Source of the DNA: RPQK01 sp041946865
Lineage (GTDB): Bacteria > Acidobacteriota > UBA6911 > RPQK01
Length of the DNA: 15,758 bases
Assembly: GCA_041946865.1 (NCBI GenBank)
Contig: JBHGBF010000119.1
Location: 1-15,758, forward strand
Direction: 5' to 3'
Made by a program: the position numbers and the translations under genes. The notes under the pieces were generated by a model. That model was not told the DNA's origin, searched no databases, and saw only the letters and a list, made by a program, of their open reading frames with translations. This document shows positions 6,673-13,660 of the stretch, piece by piece (positions within the stretch are counted from its first letter, which is position 1; each line of letters opens with the position of its first letter).

Positions 6673-7633
6673 AATCATCTCCAACTTCAAGGGTCTGCCG
6701 ATCGCCGTGGCCGGCGACATGATCCTCGATCGGTTCATCTGGGGCCGCGTCGAGCGAATCTCCCCGGAGGCGCCCGTTCCGGTCATCGAAATCACGAAGG
6801 AGACCGTTCACCTCGGCGGCGCGGCGAACGTCGCAAGCAACCTGGTGTCGCTGGGCGCCCGGCCCGTCCCGCTCGGAGTCATCGGCACGGACGAAGCGGG
6901 ACGAGCCCTGCAGGACGAGTTTGCGCGCCTCGGAATTGACGCTCAAGGGGTGATCAGCCAGGAATCGCGCGTGACGACGGTGAAGACGCGGATCATCGCC
7001 CATCATCAACAGGTTTGCAGAGCCGACCGGGAAACCCGGACGCCGGTCGTCGGAGAAACACTCAAGGAACTCCTGGCGATCGGTGCGGACATCGTCCCGC
7101 GCTGTTCAGCAGTGATCCTTTCAGACTACTTGAAAGGACTCCTGGTTGCACCTCTGGTGGATTGCCTCGTCGAAAGCTCGCGCCGGCGCAACATGTTTCT
7201 GGCCGTTGATCCGAAAGCAGACGACTTCTGCATCTATCGGGGAGCATCGATTATCACCCCCAACAAGCGCGAAGCCGAACGAGCCTCGGGACTGAGCATC
7301 TCCGACGACCAGTCGCTCGTCAGCGCAGGGAACAGACTTCTGGAGAGAACGGGGGCCGCGCATATCCTGATCACGCGCGGCGAAGAGGGCATGACGCTGA
7401 TCGAAAAAGGGCACCATTTCCATTTGCCCACGCTGGCACGGGAAGTCTTTGACGTGACCGGCGCCGGGGACACAGTCATCGCCACCTTGACCCTGGCGGT
7501 CGCCGCCGGGGCCACCGTGCGCGAGGCGGCTCACCTGGCTAACCACGCGGCCGGGATCGTGGTGGGCAAGGTGGGCACTGCCGCAGCGACAGCGGAAGAA
7601 CTGCGGGCCAGCCTCGAAAATCACGGAGGCTAA
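6641..7633 (+). CDS. rfaE1: D-glycero-beta-D-manno-heptose-7-phosphate kinase (PfkB family), stand-alone
   Basis: A cytoplasmic ribokinase/PfkB-fold sugar kinase that phosphorylates heptose-7-phosphate at C1, on the way to the ADP-heptose used for LPS core. The N-terminal block AVAGDMILDRFIWGRVERISPEAPVPVIE (22-50) is nearly diagnostic for RfaE domain 1. LGGAANVASNL (58-68) binds sugar, and DVTGAGDTVIATL (271-283, base D277) is the PfkB catalytic signature. The length of 330 residues means only the kinase half is present: the nucleotidyltransferase half (RfaE2/HldE C-terminal) must be elsewhere. The gene begins inside the end of the glycosyltransferase gene and is the last of the plus-strand run. 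It meets a convergent gene 18 bases on. Confidence 0.93.
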   Translation: MTPTSKSRLIEIISNFKGLPIAVAGDMILDRFIWGRVERISPEAPVPVIEITKETVHLGGAANVASNLVSLGARPVPLGVIGTDEAGRALQDEFARLGIDAQGVISQESRVTTVKTRIIAHHQQVCRADRETRTPVVGETLKELLAIGADIVPRCSAVILSDYLKGLLVAPLVDCLVESSRRRNMFLAVDPKADDFCIYRGASIITPNKREAERASGLSISDDQSLVSAGNRLLERTGAAHILITRGEEGMTLIEKGHHFHLPTLAREVFDVTGAGDTVIATLTLAVAAGATVREAAHLANHAAGIVVGKVGTAAATAEELRASLENHGG

Positions 7634-7651
7634 CTCAAGCAAGGATGATCC

Positions 7652-8122
7652 TTACACCTTCAGCTCGAGGATACTGGCCTCGATTCGGCCATTCTCGATT
7701 TCGATTTTGCCTACCGTGACCGGCAGTGAGAATCGGCGGGGGCCGGCAGAACCGGGGTTGAAGAAGACCACGCCCTCGTCGACGACGTTCAGAGGACGGT
7801 GGCTGTGACCGAAGATGACCAGGTTCGCGTGCGCCACCTCCGGGTAGAAACGCCGCATCTCCTTGGGTTTTCCGCCGATGTGAGTGACAAAAACGCGGAT
7901 CTCGCCGAGATTCAGCTCTTCCCGGTCCTTCAGCCTTTCGATCAAGGGAAAGTGGTCGGTGTTGCCATAGACCGCATGGACGGGTGCAATGGTTTCGAGC
8001 TCAACCAGAATATCGCCGGAACCGATGTCTCCCGCATGGATGATACGGTCCACTCCGGCGAAGACGTCGAAGACTCGAGGTCGCAGCAGGTTGTGGGTAT
8101 CCGAAATGACGCCTATGATCAC
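7652..8122 (-). CDS. YfcE/MJ0936-type metallophosphoesterase
   Basis: A small single-domain calcineurin-like phosphodiesterase with all five metal-binding blocks: DTH (8-10), GD (31-32), GNTD (53-56), H81 in VTHIGGKP, and GHSH (105-108). The family hydrolyses phosphodiesters such as bis-pNPP or cyclic nucleotides in vitro, and the true substrate is usually unknown. It has 156 residues, normal for YfcE-like enzymes. Translation starts at GTG 8122, which overlaps the SprT stop (GTGA), so it is the last gene of the minus-strand mutase-B12-SprT operon. No rho-independent terminator is visible in the 18 bases to the convergent rfaE1. Confidence 0.9.
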   Translation of the reverse strand: MIIGVISDTHNLLRPRVFDVFAGVDRIIHAGDIGSGDILVELETIAPVHAVYGNTDHFPLIERLKDREELNLGEIRVFVTHIGGKPKEMRRFYPEVAHANLVIFGHSHRPLNVVDEGVVFFNPGSAGPRRFSLPVTVGKIEIENGRIEASILELKV

Positions 8123-8817
8123 AGTTCGGTCCGAATGAAAGCTTGAGCGGCCGCGTACCGGCGAAAGCGTTTTTCGGCCTCGCGAAAACCTTTGTGGTGG
8201 ACTCTTTTCAGGCCGTTACCGGTCCCGTCGTCAAACACCACGTGCAGCATTTCGTGATAAAGAACGTATTCGACGACGTACTGGGGAACCAACGGGTGGT
8301 CGAGCGATCGGCTGACGACGATGGTGCGGTGGGCCGGGTCATAATGCCCCAAGAGCCTCTTGCTCCGGTTCGGGCTCCAGCCGATCCGGCTGACTTTTAT
8401 ACAATCATCGAAGTACTCGAAATTGAGTTTGCTGAAGAGCGCCTCGAGGTCGAAAGTCTTGCCGCGCGGGGATTCTATCTGTTTCCTGCCGCGCTTCCCC
8501 CGCACCTGGCGGGCTTTCTGGCGGACTTCCGGACTGTTGGCGTAATGGCTATAGACGGCATCCTGCTCACTGGGCGACCGGCGGCGATACAGCCGGTGCA
8601 CCAGGATGGAGACCAGGGCGCGCAGCACCGGTTCGGGCGCTTCCGAGAGGATGTCACTGATGCGGATCAGCACCCGGCCGGCTCTGAGCCGTATGGTGTG
8701 ACGCAGGCTTGAGTAAGGGTAAAACTCGACCGTGAAGGCGGGAACCTCGCTCCCTTTGATCCTGAGATAGCAATCAACGAAGGCCCGTTGAAGCTCCAGG
8801 TGGCGACAATCACTCAC
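8119..8817 (-). CDS. SprT-like zinc metalloprotease-type protein with degenerate N-terminal repeat
   Basis: The C-terminal half (about 122-232) is a SprT-like domain. It has the start pattern LEALFSKLNFEYFDDCI and GWSPNRSKRLLGHYD, the zinc motif YHEMLHVVF (H188, E189, H192), and HHKGFREAEKRF supplying the third ligand near H207/H208. Bacterial SprT function is poorly defined; the eukaryotic relative Spartan cleaves DNA-protein crosslinks. Residues about 28-100 align without gaps to the same domain around the active site: ISDILSEAPEPVLRALVSILVHRLY against VSRSLDHPLVPQYVVEYVLYHEMLH. HExxH is lost there, so the first half looks like a dead duplicate. The GTG start overlaps the B12-subunit gene by eight bases and has GAGAGG upstream. 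Confidence 0.82.
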   Translation of the reverse strand: MSDCRHLELQRAFVDCYLRIKGSEVPAFTVEFYPYSSLRHTIRLRAGRVLIRISDILSEAPEPVLRALVSILVHRLYRRRSPSEQDAVYSHYANSPEVRQKARQVRGKRGRKQIESPRGKTFDLEALFSKLNFEYFDDCIKVSRIGWSPNRSKRLLGHYDPAHRTIVVSRSLDHPLVPQYVVEYVLYHEMLHVVFDDGTGNGLKRVHHKGFREAEKRFRRYAAAQAFIRTEL

Positions 8818-9208
8818 CGTGGAACCTCTCAGACAGGAACCTGACGATTTCCCGGGTGTCGCTTCCCGGGAGAAAAACCTGCGCCACTCCCATCTCCTTC
8901 AACTGGGGAATGTCCTGTTCAGGAATGATGCCTCCGCCGAACACCAGGATGTCCGACGCACCGCGCGATTGAAGCAGCTTGACCACCCGCTCGAATAGAT
9001 TCAAGTGAGCTCCGGACAGGATGGAGAGGCCGACCGCCTCCACGTCTTCCTGGATGGCGGCATTCACGATCTGCTCGGGAGTCTGCCGCAGTCCGGAGTA
9101 GATGACCTCGAAGCCTGCGTCGCGCAAAGCACGCGCCACTACCTTGGCGCCGCGGTCGTGACCGTCCAGCCCCGGTTTAGCGATAAGGATGCGAACGCTG
9201 TTGTGCAT
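8810..9208 (-). CDS. Cobalamin-binding small subunit of an acyl-CoA mutase
   Basis: The 132-residue stand-alone B12-binding domain carries the base-off signature D-x-H-x-x-G in KPGLDGHDRGAKV (D15, H17, G20), the S-x-L element (S62-I-L64) and the GGG loop (91-93) that hold the nucleotide tail. It matches the C-terminal domain of one-piece methylmalonyl-CoA mutases and the small subunit (IcmB type, about 135 residues) of two-piece enzymes. I start at ATG 9208 (MHNSVRILIAKPG). An open frame extends to 9274, but those residues overlap the large-subunit gene and are unconserved. It follows the large subunit by 14 bases and must be its partner. No MeaB/ArgK chaperone gene is in the window. Confidence 0.92.
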   Translation of the reverse strand: MHNSVRILIAKPGLDGHDRGAKVVARALRDAGFEVIYSGLRQTPEQIVNAAIQEDVEAVGLSILSGAHLNLFERVVKLLQSRGASDILVFGGGIIPEQDIPQLKEMGVAQVFLPGSDTREIVRFLSERFHGE

Positions 9209-9222
9209 AATGACGACTGCCT

Positions 9223-10845
9223 TCAATACTCCGGCTCGACGTACACTCCGAAGACGTCTTTTAAGGATGAACAAATCTCCCCCAAAGTCGCGTATTCGCG
9301 CACAGCACCGATCAAAAAAGGCATCAAGTTCTGCTCCGTGGCGGCGGCTTTCCGCAGGGCTGTGAGCGCCTGGCTGACCGCGCGGCGGTCGCGCCGCGCC
9401 CTGACCTGGGCGAGCCGTTCCTTCTGACGCCGTTCAGCCTCCGGACCTATTTTCAGCAGTGCAATCGGCTCTTCTTCCGATGTAGAGAACTCATTGACGC
9501 CAACCACAATCTGGTCCTTGGACTCGACTGCTTTCTGGAACCGATAAGCCGCCTCTTGTATTTCCTTTTGGGGAAAGCCTATTTGAATCGCGGAAATCAT
9601 TCCGCCCATCCGGTCGATCTCCTCGAAATACCCAAGGGCCGCGTGTTCCATCTCATTGGTGAAGCTCTCTACGAAATACGAACCGGCGAGCGGATCGACC
9701 GTGTTCGTGACGCCGCTTTCGTGAGCGATGATCTGCTGGGTGCGCAGAGCGATCTGCGCGGCCTGTTCAGTGGGAAGAGCCAGCGCCTCGTCGAGCGAAT
9801 TGGTATGCAGGGAATTGGTCCCGCCCAAGACGGCCGCCAGAGCCTGGATGGTGGTTCGGATGACGTTATTGAAGGGCTGCTGGGCCGTCAGGCTGCAGCC
9901 GGCGGTCTGAGTGTGAAACCGGCACATCAGGGATCTCGGGTCGGCGGCCGAAAACCGCTCCCGCATGATATGCGCCCAAAGCCTGCGGGCGGCCCTGAAT
10001 TTGGCGATCTCTTCGAAGAAATCGTTATGGCAGTTAAAGAAGAATGACAGCCGGGGAGCGAAGCTGTCGACGGCCATACCGCGCTGCCGGCACCACTCCG
10101 CGTACTCGATCCCGTCTCTCAAGGTGAACGCCAGCTCTTGCACAGCCGTGGCCCCCGCCTCCCGGATGTGGTATCCGCTGATCGAGATGCTGTTGAAATG
10201 GGGCAGTTGCTCGGTGCAGAACTGGATCGTGTCGACGACCAGCCGCATGGAGGGCTCAGGCGGATAAATCCACTCTTTCTGCGCGATGTACTCTTTGAGA
10301 ATGTCGTTCTGAAGCGTGCCGCGAAGCTGGGCGGGGCGCACGCCCTGGGTCTCGGCTACAGCCACATACATGGCGAGCAAGATCGCAGCAGGCGCATTGA
10401 TGGTCATGGACGTGCTGACTTCATCCAGGCGGATGCCGTCGAACAGGACCTGCATGTCTTCGAGCGTGTCGACCGCCACCCCGCACTTGCCGACCTCTCC
10501 TGCGGAAAGGGGATCGTCGGAGTCAATCCCCATCAGGGTGGGAAGATCGAAGGCCACCGAAAGCCCCGTCTGTCCCTGGCTGAGAAGAAACTTGAAGCGC
10601 CGGTTGGTTTCTTCCGGGGTTCCGAAGCCCGAGAATTGCCTCATGGTCCAGAGGCGCCCGCGGTACATCGTGGGATAAATCCCCCGCGTGAACGGGAAGT
10701 GGCCTGGGTCGGCCAGCTTTTCCTGGTAGCTGAAGCCCTCGAGGTCCTCGGGACGGTAGAGCTCACGCACGGTTTTTCCGGAGACGGTCTTGAATTCTTT
10801 CTTGCGAGCAAACGCCTGGCCGACGCCTTTTTCGGTCAGTTTCAT
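9223..10845 (-). CDS. Acyl-CoA mutase large subunit, methylmalonyl-CoA mutase family, isobutyryl-CoA-mutase-like
   Basis: The 540-residue TIM-barrel subunit of a B12-dependent acyl-CoA mutase, without its own cobalamin domain. Family motifs: YPTMYRGRLWTMRQF, GLSVAFDLPT, NDILKEYIAQ, NSISISGYHIREAG (H226), SFAPRLSFFFNCHNDF and LGGTNSLHTNSLDEALALPT. Aligned to Propionibacterium methylmalonyl-CoA mutase, Tyr89 corresponds to F71, Arg207 to Q189 and His244 to H226; the spacings of 118 and 37 residues are identical. Tyr/Arg bind the methylmalonyl carboxylate. Phe/Gln is the isobutyryl-CoA mutase (IcmA) pattern and Ile/Gln the 2-hydroxyisobutyryl one. It therefore probably isomerises isobutyryl-CoA and n-butyryl-CoA or a similar substrate. 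Many databases would label it methylmalonyl-CoA mutase. It is the first gene of a four-gene operon. Confidence 0.9.
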   Translation of the reverse strand: MKLTEKGVGQAFARKKEFKTVSGKTVRELYRPEDLEGFSYQEKLADPGHFPFTRGIYPTMYRGRLWTMRQFSGFGTPEETNRRFKFLLSQGQTGLSVAFDLPTLMGIDSDDPLSAGEVGKCGVAVDTLEDMQVLFDGIRLDEVSTSMTINAPAAILLAMYVAVAETQGVRPAQLRGTLQNDILKEYIAQKEWIYPPEPSMRLVVDTIQFCTEQLPHFNSISISGYHIREAGATAVQELAFTLRDGIEYAEWCRQRGMAVDSFAPRLSFFFNCHNDFFEEIAKFRAARRLWAHIMRERFSAADPRSLMCRFHTQTAGCSLTAQQPFNNVIRTTIQALAAVLGGTNSLHTNSLDEALALPTEQAAQIALRTQQIIAHESGVTNTVDPLAGSYFVESFTNEMEHAALGYFEEIDRMGGMISAIQIGFPQKEIQEAAYRFQKAVESKDQIVVGVNEFSTSEEEPIALLKIGPEAERRQKERLAQVRARRDRRAVSQALTALRKAAATEQNLMPFLIGAVREYATLGEICSSLKDVFGVYVEPEY

Positions 10846-10900
10846 ACCTGGTTTCCTGCTCTTATTGTACCGGATAAGGGCGGAAGGGGACCCGCGGGGA

Positions 10901-11003
10901 CCGGCAACCGGTAACGGGTAACCGGCAACCGGTAACGGCTAACCGGCAACCGGTAACGGGTAACCGGCAACTGGTAACGGGTAACCGGCAACGGGCAGCC
11001 GGC
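10901..11003. repeat. 21-bp tandem repeat, four copies plus a degenerate fifth
   Basis: Copies begin at 10901, 10922, 10943 and 10964, differing at one or two bases, with a decayed copy from 10985. Each 21-bp unit is itself three related heptamers, CCGGCAA, CCGGTAA and CGGGTAA, so the array probably grew from a 7-bp seed by slippage. It fills most of the gap between the secreted helical protein (ending 11004) and the start of the mutase gene (10845). No spacers separate the units, so it is not CRISPR. GGTAAC/GTTACC-type symmetry could allow hairpins. Confidence 0.93.
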
Positions 11004-11432
11004 TTACGGATTTTCTTCGAGCCGCACCGCCTCTTCGAGGAACTTCATGGCCTGACCGTCCTGGCCCGTCTTGCTGCAGATCAGCGCCTTTTCCTTGTAC
11101 AGGGTGGCTTTCGACTTTTTGGTGTGGACGGACTTTAGCGCCTCGTCCAGCAGCTGGTGAGCGAGCGTGTAGTTTTTCTGCTCAATCAGTGAGGCGCTGG
11201 CCAGCCGGGCATGGTCGACCAGTTGGTATTCGCGCGAGGGTGGAAAATTCAAAGCGAAGATCTTCTTCGATGCCGCGAGCACCTTGTCATACTGCTTGTT
11301 TTTGATCAGCAGCATCACGATCTCATGTTGAGCCTCGGCTATGCTTCGGGTCTTCTCCCAATCATCCTGCGCCATCAGCCACGAGAGCGAGAACGACATC
11401 ATCAACAACGTAGCGGTGAAGGATTTAGCCAT
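11004..11432 (-). CDS. Small secreted protein with TPR-like helical repeats
   Basis: The 142-residue product begins with a signal peptide (MAKSFTATLLMMSFSLSWLMA, likely cut before QDD at about residue 22). The rest is helical with alanine, leucine and tyrosine spacing like tetratricopeptide repeats, for example YTLAHQLLDEAL and DGQAMKFLEEAVRLEE. That suggests a periplasmic protein-interaction role. I do not recognise a named family. It starts five bases after the anti-sigma gene with GGAG nine bases ahead of its ATG, so it is the third member of the sigma/anti-sigma operon. It could be an accessory or output of that system; this is inference from position only. Confidence 0.75.
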   Translation of the reverse strand: MAKSFTATLLMMSFSLSWLMAQDDWEKTRSIAEAQHEIVMLLIKNKQYDKVLAASKKIFALNFPPSREYQLVDHARLASASLIEQKNYTLAHQLLDEALKSVHTKKSKATLYKEKALICSKTGQDGQAMKFLEEAVRLEENP

Positions 11433-11437
11433 GTAGA

Positions 11438-11947
11438 CTACTCCGCCCTGAAAGGGTTGCTTTTCGGTTTCGACTTCGCGTCCCGAAACGGATTATAGTG
11501 GACGGTCCGCACCGAACCAACCCCAGAAGTCAGCACGCCCTTGCTGACTAAATCCCTGTCCCTTTCCTGGATGTAGTTCTCGAGGACCTGTCGCATTGCG
11601 ACCGAGTGACTGTCGGATGGAACGAACAGGAACACAAAAGAGGTGAAAAGGATCAAGCCGGCTATCGCCGCAATAGGGAGCCAGATGTTCGGAAAGAAAA
11701 GAGAACGGAGGACAGTTCGGCTTTCCTGCGGAGCCCGGATCCGGCTTTCGATCACCGTCCAGGCGGCGGGTCGGGATTCGATCAGGCGGGTCTTACTGAC
11801 CAGCTCGTAGGAGAAAAGGAGGGAGCGATACTCGGCGTCACAGCTGGGACAGACGAGCAGATGAGCGCGAATAGCGCCGGCTTCCTCGCCCGGCAGTTCA
11901 CCGTCCATGAGGGCGGTCAAGGACTCAGTATAGATTCGACATTCCAT
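11438..11947 (-). CDS. Anti-sigma factor with zf-HC2 domain and one transmembrane helix
   Basis: The 169-residue, probably inner-membrane, protein has an N-terminal zinc-binding anti-sigma domain: C3, then H29-x3-C33-x2-C36 in AHLLVCPSC, the zf-HC2 (ZAS-like) pattern that clamps an ECF sigma factor. One transmembrane helix spans about 88-109 (IWLPIAAIAGLILFTSFVFLF), leaving a periplasmic tail of about 60 residues that could sense the envelope. The tail ends with two NPFR motifs. Its ATG lies inside the last codons of the sigma gene (23-base overlap) and has GGAG seven bases ahead, so the pair are translated together at matched levels. The cognate partner is therefore almost certainly that sigma factor. 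Confidence 0.9.
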   Translation of the reverse strand: MECRIYTESLTALMDGELPGEEAGAIRAHLLVCPSCDAEYRSLLFSYELVSKTRLIESRPAAWTVIESRIRAPQESRTVLRSLFFPNIWLPIAAIAGLILFTSFVFLFVPSDSHSVAMRQVLENYIQERDRDLVSKGVLTSGVGSVRTVHYNPFRDAKSKPKSNPFRAE

Positions 11948-12578
11948 AGTTATCTCCGAGATACTCCTTGATCTTGTCCCTCACTTCCACGCGGGCCCGG
12001 TGAATGTCGGATTTAACAGAGGCCAGAGAACGTCCCACGATTTCGGCGATCTCCTGGTAAGACAGGCGTTGAACCGCCGAAAGTACAAAGACCTGTCGGT
12101 ACTTCTCAGGCAATTCGTTAATTGCTCTCTGGACGATCTTTTCCAGTTCTGCGGAGAGGACGCGGTCTTCGGGCCCTTTGGTGGGGGTGGGCAACTCGGC
12201 GACCCCTGATGTCGACTCGCCGATCGACTCATGCACATCGATCGACTCGATCTGCGGGGCCTTTCCACGATACTTTTGAAACACGTTGTTCTGAGCAATT
12301 CGAAACAGCCAGCTCTGGAATTTGGCATTCACCTTCAAAGAATCGAGGTTCTTAAACGCCAAAACGAAAGTATCCTGCATCAAGTCCTCAGCCTCTTCTC
12401 GTGAACCCGTCAGTCGGAATATGTAGTTAAGAATCTTCTTCCCGTACAGACTATAGAGTTCCGAAAAGGCCGCAATATCCCCCTTCTTTGCGGAGTTCAC
12501 CAGGGAATCGAGCCGTTCCGGACTGGGACCGGATGAAGCCCTTCGGTCACTGGCCGCCTTATGTTCCTTTTCTTTCAC
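11925..12578 (-). CDS. ECF-type RNA polymerase sigma factor (RpoE-like)
   Basis: The 217-residue sigma factor has only regions 2 and 4. Region 2 (about 36-104) includes DLMQDTFVLAF and FQSWLFRIAQNNVFQKYRG. Region 4 (about 150-205) includes INELPEKYRQVFVLSAV and LSYQEIAEIVGRSLASVKSDIHRAR, the helix-turn-helix for the -35 element. There is no region 3 or region 1.1. It is followed by its overlapping zf-HC2 anti-sigma gene and preceded on the same strand by a secreted PPIase, consistent with an envelope-stress regulon. The start is unsure: GTG 12578 has no purine-rich ribosome site, and the first 20 residues are an unconserved charged extension. A perfect inverted repeat lies just upstream. Confidence 0.92.
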   Translation of the reverse strand: MKEKEHKAASDRRASSGPSPERLDSLVNSAKKGDIAAFSELYSLYGKKILNYIFRLTGSREEAEDLMQDTFVLAFKNLDSLKVNAKFQSWLFRIAQNNVFQKYRGKAPQIESIDVHESIGESTSGVAELPTPTKGPEDRVLSAELEKIVQRAINELPEKYRQVFVLSAVQRLSYQEIAEIVGRSLASVKSDIHRARVEVRDKIKEYLGDNYGMSNLY

Positions 12579-12590
12579 TAGTGATTGGAG

Positions 12591-12619
12591 GCAGCCGGAA
12601 AAGTTGCAAGTCCGGCTGC
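12591..12619 (-). promoter_or_regulatory. 8-bp perfect inverted repeat in the sigma-factor leader
   Basis: GCAGCCGG (12591-12598) and CCGGCTGC (12612-12619) are exact reverse complements separated by 13 bases. They lie 12 bases upstream of the GTG of the sigma gene. The RNA could fold into a hairpin over the translation start region, or the DNA could be an operator. No T-run follows on the minus strand, so it is not a typical terminator of the upstream PPIase gene. Confidence 0.4.
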
Positions 12620-12684
12620 ACAGAAAGCTGGTAAATTTGACGGATCTGCACGAATTAGAAGTCTTGCAGCCGTCACTTCAAAGC

Positions 12685-13524
12685 CTATTTGGGGGCTTCG
12701 TTGATCTTCACCGCGTACTTCTCGGATAATTCCTTGGCCTTGGCTTCCACGGCTTCCCGTTGTTTTTTCACGAGCAGCTGCTGAGTGATCGTCTTCTCGA
12801 CTTCGGTGAACTCCTTCTGCACCGCCGGGCGTTTTTCGGTCACTTTGACGATCTGCCAGCCGATCGGGCTCGAGAAGGGTCCGCTGATCTCATTCGGCTG
12901 GAGCGCCTGAACCACACGTACAAGGTCAGCTTCCGGATGTCCGGGTTTTATCCAGCCGATATCACCGCCCTGTTGCTTGCTTAAGCCGTCGGTCGAACGC
13001 TCCTTGGCCAGCTGCTCGAAAGCTGCCCCCTGGGTCAGTTCCCGCCTGACTTCATCCGCCTTTTCTTTGGTGGGCAGGAGAATCCGGCTGACCCTTGATT
13101 GGCCGGGCGTCTGGAACTGGTCCTTGTTCTGCTCGAAGTACTTGCGCGCTTCCTCTTCCGAAACCTTGACCTGGCTCACCAGGTCCTTTTGGTACCGCTC
13201 GAAAAGCAGCCGAGTCTTGAGCATTTCCATCTGCTCCGCTACTGCCGGATCCCGGTCTAATCCGATTGCGAGCGCTTCTTTTGAAAAGGTGACGACCTGC
13301 ATCCAGTTCTTTATGATCTGCTGCTTCTGTTGAGGCGTAATGGTTTGCTTGTTGACACTTGGGATCATCTGAAGCAGCAACTCAAAGCTGTGATCGGTCA
13401 ACTGATATCCGTTCATCTCCGCCAGTGGGGCAGGGGGCGACGGTGGTGTTGCGGCAGGCGCTTCCTGGCCCAGGACGGCGGGTAATCCGAGTAAGATACT
13501 GAAAAGACAGACCAACTTATTCAT
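12685..13524 (-). CDS. Secreted parvulin-type peptidyl-prolyl cis-trans isomerase
   Basis: The 279-residue exported foldase has a signal peptide (MNKLVCLFSILLGLPAVLG, cut near residue 20) and then a proline-rich linker (PAATPPSPPAPL). An N-terminal helical chaperone-like region (about 40-140) has the SurA/PrsA look. The rotamase domain lies at about 143-231 with SRILLPTKEKADEVRREL, FEQLAKERSTDG, GGDIGWIKPG and GPFSSPIGWQIVKV. It should assist folding of periplasmic or outer-membrane proteins. The ATG at 13524 gives a proper signal peptide; a TTG at 13548 would add eight residues, and GGAGG lies between the two. There is no lipobox, unlike PrsA. It diverges from the PDZ protein and precedes the sigma operon by 106 bases, so it could share a transcript with it. 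Confidence 0.9.
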   Translation of the reverse strand: MNKLVCLFSILLGLPAVLGQEAPAATPPSPPAPLAEMNGYQLTDHSFELLLQMIPSVNKQTITPQQKQQIIKNWMQVVTFSKEALAIGLDRDPAVAEQMEMLKTRLLFERYQKDLVSQVKVSEEEARKYFEQNKDQFQTPGQSRVSRILLPTKEKADEVRRELTQGAAFEQLAKERSTDGLSKQQGGDIGWIKPGHPEADLVRVVQALQPNEISGPFSSPIGWQIVKVTEKRPAVQKEFTEVEKTITQQLLVKKQREAVEAKAKELSEKYAVKINEAPK

Positions 13525-13608
13525 CCTGAAAGATATCCTCCACTTCAAAGAACCCTAGGATATCAGAAATGGAATCGTTAGTGAGAACTGCCTCGTTTTC
13601 CTTTTTTG

Positions 13609-13645
13609 GGAACTGCTGGAACTGCTCGACGTGTAATTCTCGATA
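13609..13645 (+). promoter_or_regulatory. Possible ECF-sigma promoter ahead of the PDZ protein
   Basis: GGAACT, the core of the extracytoplasmic sigma -35 element, occurs twice in tandem (13609-13614 and 13618-13623). The second copy is followed after 16 bases by TCGATA. GAACTGC occurs a third time at 13585-13591. The position, just upstream of a secreted PDZ protein and next to an ECF sigma operon, fits an envelope-stress promoter. The -10 match is weak, so this is tentative. Confidence 0.3.
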
Positions 13646-13660
13646 GAAGGAGTCAAGAAG

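Noticed and set aside
7638..7652. Rho-independent terminator between rfaE1 and the phosphoesterase gene
   Set aside because: AAGGATGATCCTT would leave a one-base loop and has no T-run, and it overlaps the phosphoesterase stop region.
9223..10845. Plain methylmalonyl-CoA mutase assignment
   Set aside because: The carboxylate-binding Tyr/Arg pair is Phe71/Gln189 here, so the substrate is probably not methylmalonyl-CoA.
10901..11003. CRISPR array
   Set aside because: The 21-bp units abut with no spacers and have heptamer substructure, so it is an ordinary tandem repeat.
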